From Salvia splendens (lineage: Eukaryota; Streptophyta; Magnoliopsida; Lamiales; Lamiaceae), in the NCBI RefSeq assembly GCF_004379255.2, contig NC_056049.1:20196063-20260062 (forward strand): a DNA stretch of 64,000 nucleotides, given 5' to 3'. The notes below the pieces were generated by a model that did no database searches, had not been told where the DNA came from, and worked only from the letters and a program-made list of their open reading frames with translations. The translations under genes were made by a program, and so were the position numbers. Numbering within the stretch: position 1 is the first letter of the stretch; each line of letters begins with the position of its first letter. This document shows, in pieces, positions 12,386-22,455 of the stretch.

Positions 12386-12925
12386 GAAATTAACTAAAAT
12401 ATTAGTAAATATTTTAGGCCTAAATTCTTAAAGAATTGTGCATAATTGTCATAAGATATCTTCATTTGAATAACAATTGGAATAATAACAACACAACATA
12501 GTAACAAGAGGCATTGCCACCTCCACGTAAAGAATCAGTGACCAAATTTCCCTTTCTCGCTAGACACATTCGTGGTTGGCAGTATCATTTGAGCGTACAT
12601 CTTTTAAAATAGATATCATGAATAGTTTTACTTGTCACTAACTGTACTTACTAAATATAGTAAGCTTGTGTTACCTTGACTTGGAGAGGATTAAAGAAAC
12701 AAGGAAGAAAAAATAAATATCAACACAATTGATCATAAACTTGAATAAATTGGACTAGACTTGAAAGTATTATAGTATCGGCTTATCAGTACATAACTTG
12801 AACGTAGGGCGGATCTACTGTATATACACAAGAGGAAATTGCTCCACCTCAACATTTCATTTATACATAGGTATATATATAATATTATTATAAAATGTGT
12901 ATTATGTAATAGCTTTGCCCCCTTA

Positions 12926-13890
12926 GAGCATCCACTACGCGTCCCACGAGGCTCGCGTTCCGTCCCGGAGGGACGGCTCCGCCGCGGGACGCGTTGCAAC
13001 GTTCGTCTCGTACCGAGCCCGTCCCCAGCCCGTCCCGTAGCCGCGAGACAAGGGACACGCCGTCCCGACACGTGCCCGGGCGACGTGTCGCGCCCCCGAT
13101 GCATGCGTGACGCCCACTCGCTGGCCCGCGAGTGGGCGTCGTCACGGATGACGCAATAATTCGTTTTTTAAAAAAAAAATCAAATTTTAATAAAAAAAAT
13201 TATTTTTCAAACGGTAATGTTACCGTTAATTTTTTATTTTCTTTTTTTTTATTTCTTTACTCTATAAATAATCCTATTTCATACTCATTTCACACACAAA
13301 CACACATCTATTCCTCTCAAATCCTTTCTATAACCACTCCAATTTCATCTTAAATCAACTCAAACAAATAGATCCTTTTGAGCAAATGCGTCAACTAATG
13401 GAACAATCACTTGAAGAAGATCGACGCCGAGAGGCGGGAAATTGGTTCGACCCCGAATCCCTCGGAAGCTCAACCGCAAGTAGTCCGCCGCGAAGTGGAG
13501 CGCATCCGTCAATACAAGAACGGTTGTCTATTCGGGCAAGGACACGCGACTCTAGCGCCCACGCCCAACTCCAAGAGGATCTAATTGAGCACATTTGAGA
13601 AAACTTTGGCGGAGAAAATTAAATTATGTCATTTTTATTTTTTTAGGATTTTAATTATGTCCATTTTCTATCTTTTTGAATTTAAATGTTGTTTTAATTT
13701 TAATAAAGTGTGTTTGTTTAGATTTAATGAATAGTAATTTAAGAGACGGAATAAGGGACGGAATATGGGACGGTTAAGGGACGGAGCGTTGTAGGTTCCG
13801 TCCCTTAGTTAAGGGATGGAGGAATAAAGTACAGTGGAGCCCTCAAATAGTAGTTTAAGGGACGGTGGGGGAACAGCGTAGTGGATGCTC
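12926..13890 (+). mobile_element. PIF/Harbinger internal-deletion derivative
   Basis: Perfect 15-bp inverted ends, GAGCATCCACTACGC at 12926-12940 and GCGTAGTGGATGCTC at 13876-13890, are flanked by TTA at 12923-12925 and 13891-13893. It keeps the promoter and the first codons and last codons of a Harbinger transposase joined together (13386-13598). It has subterminal palindromes at 13109-13140 and 13210-13227. It is nested in the hAT element, so it is the younger insertion. Confidence 0.93.
13386..13598 (+). pseudogene. Fused first and last parts of a Harbinger transposase
   Basis: The 70-codon ORF reads MRQLMEQSLEEDRRREAG, the start seen in the 18277-20269 transposase. It runs directly into NWFDPESLGSST and ends LQEDLIEHI, the C-terminus of that transposase. 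All catalytic sequence is absent. The open frame survives across the join, so a short peptide could be made, but no transposase activity is possible. Confidence 0.85.
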
Positions 13891-14496
13891 TTAGTATTTT
13901 AATAGAAAAATCTTTATTGCCCCACCTTGGAAAAAAAGAAAAGTCAAACATGTATTTTAATTAATATTTAATAAAACTTAGTTTTTTTGGAGAGAAAATA
14001 AAAGTCATTTGAGTATTGAAGAAGCCAAACGTGAGTCTCTCTGCTTTGGAACTTGCAGAGAAAAATGAGAAGAAAGTTATACAAAAGAAATATCACAATC
14101 CAAATAGATATTATACAAAGTTCTTGCAAGTTGCGACTTGGCTCTTGGAGGAAATGAAATTCATTCAATCTAAATCCAAACAGAGATTGGCCTGCCGTCC
14201 GCGGCTGCTGGATTGTGGGAGTGGAGGAGAAGCTGCTCAGCTGCTGAACTGCTGGAGGAGAAGCCGAGAGGCGAGAAGGTATATATATTTAATATAATAA
14301 AATGCCATCTCTTTTATATGGTTTAATTGTTGTCTCTAATTTATCATACTTTATCATATTTGTGTACACTGTACAAATACAATGCTAAATTCTTTTAACT
14401 TTTCATGTTCTTCTATTAGAGTGTTGGTTATTAGTAATATTCATCATTTGATTAAACCTATGACTAATTCAATTTTAATTGATATTCAAGTAACAG

Positions 14497-16671
14497 ATGG
14501 AGAAGTTTCTCAAAACAAAGAATTTAATAGTAGAAGGAATACCATCAATTGGAGATATAGCAAATGATGATCACTCTAAAAGAAGACATGTGGAAATCAA
14601 TTTGGAAGGCCTTCCTTCTAATCCCGGGCTTAGAAAGAATATTTTCAGCTATCTAATGACCGTGATAGAATTATAAGGCAATATCTGCAACAAGGCCCGT
14701 GTCAACCGAAGGGACACGATTTTCCTCAGAAAAAATTGGCAACATATATCGACGCTTTGTTCCAAAATGGTTTGACGAACATGGAAATTGCTTGGAATAT
14801 AGTGTTTCAAAATATGCTGCATTTTGTTTGTGTTGCTATCTTTATAGGCCTAATACTAGAGCACAATCAAGTGGTGAAGTGTTTGTATCAGATGGATATA
14901 CTAATTGGAAGAAAAAAGAAAAATTCAACGAGCACGTTGGAGGTCCAGATAGTGCCCACAATAGAGCATGGAGAAGTTGTGAGGATTTGATGAAGAAACA
15001 ACAACATATCCAATTTGCTCACGGAAGGATTATCGCATTCGCTTGACGGCTTCACTTGACTGTATCCGTTTGCTTCTCTCTCAAGGTATGGCATTCCGTG
15101 GTCATAATGAATTAATAGAGTCTACAAATCAAGGCAATTTTCTTATGCTCCTACGTTTTCTTGTTGGTCATAATGATGATATAAAGAAGGTTGTCTTGAA
15201 CAATGCTCCGGGAAATCAAAAAATGATACCTCCTGATATTCAAAAAGATCTTGTCCGTGCTTTAGAATGAAATTAAACTTCCTCATTAAAAGCGGATATA
15301 GAAGTTTTGTTTTTGAAGCATAATTTGAGCTTGTCTAAAGTGCGAGGGCAAGGTTATGATGGAGCAAGTAACATGCGAGGTGAATTTAATGGACTCAAGG
15401 CATTGATCCTGCAAGAGAACTCTTCTGCCTATTATGTTCATTGTTTTGCTCATCAATTACAACTAGCTCTTGTTGCTGTGGCAAAGAAAAAACCACAAGT
15501 TGCTGTTTTTTTAACTTGGTGAACAATATAACTACTATAGTTGGAGCTTCATGCAAGCGCAAAGATTTACTTCAGGAGAAGCAAATCGAAAGACTTTTGG
15601 GAGCATTTGATTGTGGTGAACTCTCAACGGGCACAGGTTCTAATCAAGAAAGAAGTCTTCAAAGAGCTGGTGATACACGTTGGGGGTCTCATTATAGGTC
15701 ACTGATAAATTTGTCGATGGTGTTCACTCCAGTTATTGAGGTTCTCCAAATCGTTGAAGAAGATGGTACTGCAGAACAAAGTGGTGACGCATGTTTGTTA
15801 TTAGGTGTTGTGCCAACTTTTGAGTTTGCATTCATTTTGCACTTGATAACGACAATCATGGCAATCACGAATCAACTGTCTTTGGCATTGCAAAGGAAAA
15901 GATCATGATATTGTCAATGCGATGGCCTTAGTTGAAGTAGCAAAACAACATCTACAAGATATGCGGGATGAAGGATGGGAGTCTCTAATCAGCGAAGTAT
16001 CTATATTTTGTGACAAAAATTATATTGAAATCTTAGATATGAAGGACATGTATAAGACTCCTGGTCGAGGTCGTCCTCGAAGGAAAGGTGAAGTTTTGAC
16101 GAACTTGAATTATTTCAGGTTTGAGCTTTTTAATGGTGTGTTCGATTGGCAACTACAAGAACTCAACAATCGCTTCAATGAGGCTAACACAAATTTTGTT
16201 CTTTGCGTGTCTTGCTTAAGCCCAAAGAGTTCATTTGCTACTTTTAACAAATCCAAATTGATTGAACTTGCTCATTGTTATCCTTTGGAGTTCTCTGAAG
16301 TTAGTTTTCGGTTGCTTGACAAACAACTCGAGACTTATATCCGTGACATGAGATCACATGAAGAGTTCTCAAATCTTGAAAGTATTGGAGATCTTTCTCA
16401 AACGTTAGTTGCTACAGGAAGACATATTGTCTATCCATTGGTTTATTTGCTTGTGAAGTTGGCTTTGGTTCTACCTGTTGCGACCACATCAGTTGAGAGG
16501 TATTTTTCGGCTATGAAAATTGTGAAAAGCCGTCTTCGTAATAAGATGGGAGACTCTTGTATGAATGATTGTTTGGTTACATATATTGAGAGAGATATAT
16601 TTTGTAAGATTGAAGTTGAAAGAATTTTGCATAGTTTTCAAGTTATGAGACCTCGTCGGGAACAATTGTAA
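14497..16671 (+). pseudogene. hAT transposase (ZMYM1/TTF zinc-finger type), decayed
   Basis: The segments lie in different frames. 14497-14660 (MEKFLKTKNLIVEGIPS) is the N-terminus. 14700-15046 is the TTF-type zinc-finger region, with KWFDEHGNCLEYS, AAFCLCCYL and HVGGPDSAHN. 15043-15270 and 15307-15530 are the DUF4371-like catalytic part, with GQGYDGASNMRG and AHQLQLALVA. 15530-15908 has GDTRWGSHYRSL. 15922-16671 ends in the hAT dimerisation domain, with TTSVERYFSAMKIVKSRLRN. Frames break near 14660, 15045, 15270, 15520 and 15905. Between 15265 and 15310 the segment that in relatives holds the first catalytic aspartate appears deleted. The element is therefore non-autonomous. Confidence 0.9.
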
Positions 16672-16793
16672 TTGTTTAGTTCATGCTTAATATATTTTAG
16701 TATCTTTGTCGTTTTATGTTTATTCATTTATTTGTATATATTTATATTTTTGCCCCTCTCGTACAATTCTCTGGCTCCGCCCCTGCTTGAACG

Positions 16794-17626
16794 AACATAA
16801 GTTCCGAGTTTAAATCGCAGCAGAAGAGTTCATAAAAATAAATGACATCATATATGAAGAAATGACACATTCAAACACTATACTAATTAAAAGACACTCA
16901 CCTCTCTGCTCAACAACTTTAATCACCATCACTACTCAACCTACACATTTTAAAACATATGCATGGTCGAGGACTTGGTACATTGTAGACAGTTGCAGAA
17001 AATATAAGTTTAACAAAATTAGTTTTGCTAAGCCATCAATTAAGTGAGCACGCGGTTTATCTTAAAAGGTCCGAGTACACTAAAATAATTTCGTACAGAA
17101 AGTTGATTGCACAATCTAAGTGCATTTAGAAACTACCATATCTGAATATTAGTGAACCGAAAGGTGATCACCTTCCACGACAATCACATGACTGACCAAC
17201 TCTAGGGATGACGCACCGTCTATTTGTTCACACTAATTCGAGTAGGGTTTGCGGCTATGTTAGGAACCAAATTCAATAATAACTTATACTATGACAAATC
17301 CAAAGCAGCTAAACATTCCTTAAAAAAACAAAACATAGCACGATAAAATATAGTACATGTTATCATTTGCGCATTATAATATCATGCTTGAAACATAATT
17401 CATCATTTAAGAAGAAAACTCGACTTGTATGCTCAAGTCCTTAATTGAAACTTCTCGCTCCGGTCTTACAGGAATAGCCATTTTAGAAAGTAAAAGATAA
17501 CGTATTGATCAACTATAAGAAATTGTTTAATTTAATTAGAATACATTCATCCTACTGAATATTATTCGCCTCATCTTAAGGAATTTTTAAAGTTCTCGTG
17601 AGAGGTGCCCACGGTTTTTCATAATA
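16794..17626. other. Intergenic DNA, nothing recognised
   Basis: AT-rich, only short ORFs without similarity to known families. The stretch 17870-18276 after the next MITE is similar. Confidence 0.5.
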
Positions 17627-17867
17627 CTCCATCCGTCCCTCAATAATTGTCCACTTGATTCCGACACGAGTTTTAAAAATTTAAAGAAAAATGAGTTAAA
17701 AAAGTTAGTGGAATATGAGTCTCACTTTTATATATTAATTTAATAATAAAGTGTAATTGAAATGAATTAGTGCAATGTGAAACCCAAATGATAAAAAGTG
17801 AAAGTGGACAATTAATCGGGGACGGACGAAAATGGCAAAAGTAGACAATTAATGGGGACGGAGGGAG
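17627..17867. mobile_element. Stowaway-type MITE
   Basis: A 241-bp element with CTCCATCCGTCCC at the left and GGGACGGAGGGAG at the right, flanked by TA (17625-17626 and 17868-17869). The right end carries a second degenerate copy of the terminal motif (GGGGACGGACG at about 17818-17828), about 40 bases inside. Confidence 0.9.
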
Positions 17868-18276
17868 TATATTTAGCATAAATACAATTTGGATTACTTG
17901 ATTTTTGTAAAGATTTATAGTATTAATTGTAGTGAATATTTTGAAATAGGTGAAATTATAGGCGTGGATTACAAGTTTTGTATCACACAATATCAGTACA
18001 AATTATATTCATAATAATGTGATTTGATTTGGCAAACCAAATCGAATATATATTAAATAAACACCGAGTAGAATATTTATCTATTTCATGAGCTACTTGA
18101 AATTTGACTTGACAAAAAAGAACGATACTCGAGCTCGTGAAACGTTATAAATTTTCATGATTCTCGAATAGAAAGTTGTGACTTTTTAAGATTATTTGTA
18201 GTACTCGAATCTACTCATATAAAACTCGCAACTTAGATTACAGTAGTACTCTTTGTAAAATCAGTTTCGAATCATA

Positions 18277-20269
18277 AACCATCTACTGCGTTGTCACTAT
18301 ACCGTGTCTTAACCGTCCTTTAAACTACTATTTGAGGGTCACGCTGTCCTTTTTTACTTCATCCCTTAACTAAGGGACGGAACCTGCAACCCTTCGTCCC
18401 TTAACCGTCCCTTAAATTACTATTCATTAAATTTCATTTTTTTTTATTTCCAACCAAATTCAATTAATAAAAACACACTTCATTAAATAAAATAAACTTA
18501 CCACATAAAATTCGTAAAAAAACATAATTTAATAATTTCCTAAAAAATAAAAATACATAATTTAATAATTTCATCCGCTAAAGTTTGCTCAAATGTGCTC
18601 AATTAGATCCTCTTGAAGTTGGGTGTGGGTGCTAGAGTCGCGTGTCCTTGCACGAATAGATAACCGGTCTTGTATAGAAGGATGTGCTCCACTTCGAGGC
18701 GGACTACTTGCGATTGAGCTTCCGGGGGATTCGGGGTCGAACCAATTTCCCGCCTGGGGTCCTTCGTCTTGGACAATCATGTTGTTCAAGATTATGCACG
18801 TATACATGATGTCGACCATGCTCTCCATGAACCACGAACGAGCCGGAGCTTTGATGATGTTGAAGCGCGCTTGGAGAACCCCGAACGCCATCTCCACATC
18901 CCTGCGAGCAGCCTCCTGCTTCTGCGCAAAAAGAGCCTGCTTTGGGTTCGCATGCTGCACGTCTTCACGAAGGTCGGCCACTTCGGGTAAATGCCGTCGG
19001 CGAGATAGTACCCCATTTTATACAGCCGGTTGTTGGCGACGAAGTTGATGGCCGGCACTTTACCGTCCAAAACTTCGGTAAAGAGGTCGGACTGGTGGAG
19101 CACGTTTACGTCGTTATTCGACCCGGGACCCCGAAGTACGCGTGCCAGATCCAAAGCCGGTAGTCGGCAACGGCCTCGAGTACAACGGTTGGGTGGGTGC
19201 CTTTGTGGCCGCTCGTGTAGGACCCCATCCACGCCACCGGGCAATTCTTCCATTGCCAGTGCATGCAATCGACACTGCCAAGCATCCCGGGGAATTCTTG
19301 CACTTGTTCGTGCAGGTCGAGGAGGAACTGATAATCGGTCGTGATTGGCCTCCGGAGAAATTTGTCTGTGAAGGCCGTCCGGACGCCTTTGCAGAATTTG
19401 AGCAAGCACATGCACCCAGTGGTGTCTCCGATGTGGAGGTATTCGTCGAACATGTCGACCGTTTGTCCAGTCGCAAGCTGACGGATTGCTGCAGTACATT
19501 TCTGCAGCGTCGTGTGGCTGGGACGGCCGACCGCGTCGAACCCTTCTCGGAAGAACTCTTCCCGGGCCGCCAAAGTATTCGAGATGTGGAGAAATAGCGG
19601 TTTTCCATGCGAAAACGGCGACGGAAGTAGGTATCTCCCCAACCCGGGTTATCGCAGAAGTATTCGCGTACTAACCTTGCGACGGCTTCCTCTCGGTTAC
19701 GATGGATGTACATCCGGGAGCGTCGTTAGGGCGGCGCTGCTTCCTCCGCCTCCCGGCGTCGATCTTCTTCAAGTGATTGTTCCATTATTTGACGCATTTG
19801 CTCAAAAGAATCAATTAGTTTGAGTTGATTTGAGATGGAAATTGGAGTGGATATAGAGAGGATTTGAGATGAATAGATTTGTGTTTGTGTGTGAAATGAG
19901 TATGAAATATGAGTATTTATAGAGTAAAGAAATTAAAAACAAATTGAAAAACGGCTAAAAAAATGGTAACATTACCGTTTGAATTTTTTTTATATTTAAA
20001 TTCAATTTTTTTTAAAAAAAAATGAATTATTGCGTCAGCGTGACTAAACCCACTCGCGAGCCAGCGAGTGGGCGTCACGCATGGCCTGGGAGCTCGCCAC
20101 GTCGCCTCGGCGCGTGGCGAGACGTCGCGTTCCGCGTCGCGGCGTGACGAGTCTCGGGACGGTACGAGGACTGGCTGGGGAAGGAACGACCTGCTGCAAC
20201 GCGTCCCGCAGCGGTTCCGTCCCTCCGTGACGGAACGCGGGACGGTGACGAGACGCATAGTGGATGCTC
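18277..20269 (-). mobile_element. PIF/Harbinger element with transposase only
   Basis: The right end GCATAGTGGATGCTC (20255-20269) is followed by TTA (20270-20272). The left end near 18277 is a degenerate copy (AACCATCTACTGCG) preceded by ATA. The interior, on the minus strand, has the same TATA/leader block and subterminal palindromes as the elements at 10033 and 12926, then a transposase gene. No ORF1 is present. Confidence 0.85.
18589..19796 (-). pseudogene. HARBI1-like DDE transposase, broken
   Basis: Cut-and-paste transposase of PIF/Harbinger elements. It starts at 19796 (MRQIMEQSLEEDRRR), meets a TAA about 23 codons later, and continues as MYIHRNREEAVARLVREYF. The catalytic landmarks are visible: GMLGSVDCMHW (first D), SNNDVNVL (second D) and VEMAFGVLQARF (E). 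The C-terminus is LQEDLIEHI. The parts are split over three frames, with shifts near 19590, 19115 and 18980. It is inactive as a protein but recent enough that every domain is readable. Confidence 0.88.
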
Positions 20270-20279
20270 TTAGATTGTA

Positions 20280-20510
20280 CTCCCTTCGTATTCAAAAAAT
20301 ATAAACATTTGAAATGACATGGATTTTAATGCACAATTAGTAAAGTAAGTGAGAAAAATTTGTAAAATAAGAAAGATGAAAAGAAAAATGAGTAAAGTAA
20401 AATTAGTGGATTGTGGGGTCCATATCCTAAAATAGAAAGATTTTAAAGTTTTTATTTTTAAGGAACGACAAAAAATAGAAATAGTTGCTATTTTAAAAAA
20501 ACGGAGGGAA
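20280..20510. mobile_element. Stowaway-type MITE abutting the Harbinger element
   Basis: It starts CTCCCTTCGTATTC and ends ACGGAGGGAA, with TA at 20278-20279 and 20511-20512. It begins only about ten bases after the Harbinger right end. A further Stowaway-like end (CTCCCATGTCTCATTAG) begins at 20513 without a recognisable partner, so 20513 to about 20690 is probably a truncated second copy. Confidence 0.75.
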
Positions 20511-20844
20511 TACTCCCATGTCTCATTAGAAATGAAACATGTTCTTTTTTTATTGTCTTATTAAAAATGAAACGTTTTCTATAGTAGACTATTTTGTCAT
20601 CTCTCTTACTTTATTCTCTCTCAATTAACTTAAAAAACAACACTAAATAAAATCTTGTATCGAAAATCAAATAATTTCATAATTATTGGGACAGAGTGGT
20701 TAGAAAAATTCATTTAGCTAATTAAGAGGAATATTCAGCGAAACCGTTATGACTGTTTGGACTTTGGAGCTTATGGGCTTTCCTCGTTGATTATATTAAA
20801 TAAATGTAAATATATATATTACTAACCTAGAAACGACGATTTAA

Positions 20845-21190
20845 AGGAGGAGATAGAGAGGAAGTTGGAGAGAAGAAGAGGGAAAGATTTGCTTGCTTAT
20901 ATGATTAAGATAAAAATGTAGAGTATATATATGCCAATTGCTAAGATTTAATTACTTTGTGCAGGAGGAGATGGAGGAAGTTGGAAAGAAGAAGAGGGAC
21001 GGATATGGTGATTGGTGAATTATTAAATGTTTGGTTGTTCATATGAATAAGATAAAATAGGATCCTAAGATTTATGGTCTTGTCCAGTTAGAAGAAGGTG
21101 CAGAGAAGGAGAAGCAGAAGCAGAAGCTGAATATTCATCATCTTGTCCAGTTAGAAGAAGAAGTTGTAGAGAAAGAGAAGAACTGGTGGA
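20845..21190. repeat. Purine-rich imperfect repeats
   Basis: GAGGAAGTTGGAGAGAAGAAGAGGGA (20858-20884) recurs as GAGGAAGTTGGAAAGAAGAAGAGGGA-like sequence at 20974-20999. A CTTGTCCAGTTAGAAGAAG block occurs at about 21079 and again at about 21143. The region 20700-22030 otherwise has no gene that I can support. A short ORF at 21314-21526 is discussed in the findings. Confidence 0.6.
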
Positions 21191-22455
21191 TACCCTTCTG
21201 TGCTTATACGATACGTGATAGCTTTTAGAATTTCCAAAGAGGCAACGCAACCTCTGCTTTCTGGGAAAACGATTTTGTGAACATTACCTTATTATGTTTG
21301 CATTGTGTTTTGATTGACTTTTGTTTTTCACCACCCAATTAAATTCGACCCAACTTCTTCAAGCTATTGCTCAAATACAAGTAGTCAATGTTTGATTAAT
21401 CTTGGACACCCTGCCCTTGCTTTAGCGGATGCAAAAGCTGCCATTGCTTTAGCAGCTACAAAATCAAGTAAGGTGCTGACTACCGATGATTTGGCAGAGG
21501 GGGTTTTATTTTTAATAATCAACTAAAACGATCTTAAAATGGACTCTTAGTTATTTAATAATGAACTTTGTGTTGGTTCGACAATTCGAGTTACTTCTAC
21601 ATAGTATATTACTATTTGGTCTAATAGCAAAAATACAAAATTAATTTTAGGATCCACTATTTTAGAAAGAGATATATTAACAACTACTCTGTCAATTATT
21701 TGAATTCTGTCCTACAATCCATATTTTTGTTGTATAACTTCTGAATTCTTGATAAAGGTCGTAAATTCAAAAAAGAATTAATTTGATGGAATTATAATTC
21801 ATAATACGCGTTTTAAGTTGCAAGAACCTGGAGTTAGAAAATGGAGAGGAAATGTCCTCCAAAATTTAATATTTGACACTGGTATTGGAGACGAAGCTGA
21901 TACAAACAGAACTTAGGATTAAAATCGTATGAGGAAAATCTAAGGGAATAAAACAAAAAATTAGTCTAAAAATGGAACTCTAATTCTAGATCACTTGTAT
22001 CTGAAATAATGTGTTACGCTATGGCAGAGCAAACCAAAAAAGGTAAAAATGTGTTGGTAACTAACTACAGCTCCAGTTTCCAAATTGGTAAAGGTCAGAG
22101 TTGGTTTTCTATTCTACATACAAGAACCACGTCGAAGGCCCATTCTTGAGCACCATTACTGAGACATGAGGTCCAAGCCGAGCTGCATTCTGTACATGAC
22201 CCGTTCCAGCCACTGCTCTTGGAACCAAAGTTAGACTGGAATATTATCATCCTTCAACAGAATGTTCCTTAAAGACAGTGCAGCTGGGCTCGTTATCGAA
22301 CCCTCCTGTTAGGAGAGAAGATCTATAACCACAAAAACATAGAGAATAAATGTATATGGGATACTAAATGATGCTAACCTGTTTATTAATTTGTAGCGGT
22401 GAGTCAGAAACACGTGTGCTTCTGGAGTTAAAAGAACACCAAAACCTATGCAGCA

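Larger units (their letters stand above)
12805..16785 (+). mobile_element. hAT transposon, with a nested Harbinger derivative
   Basis: The left end TAGGGCGGATCTAC (12805) pairs with the right end CTGGCTCCGCCCCTG (16771-16785). A perfect 8-bp target duplication CTTGAACG flanks the element at 12797-12804 and 16786-16793, which settles the boundaries and the hAT class. The 965-bp element at 12926-13890 was inserted about 120 bp inside the left end, so the original hAT was about 3.0 kb. The internal gene is a decayed ZMYM1/TTF-zinc-finger type transposase on +. Confidence 0.92.

Noticed and set aside
12733..13159. Several overlapping GC-rich ORFs on both strands
   Set aside because: They fall in the non-coding GC-rich subterminal zone of the Harbinger derivative, and the same zone in the sister elements gives unrelated ORFs.
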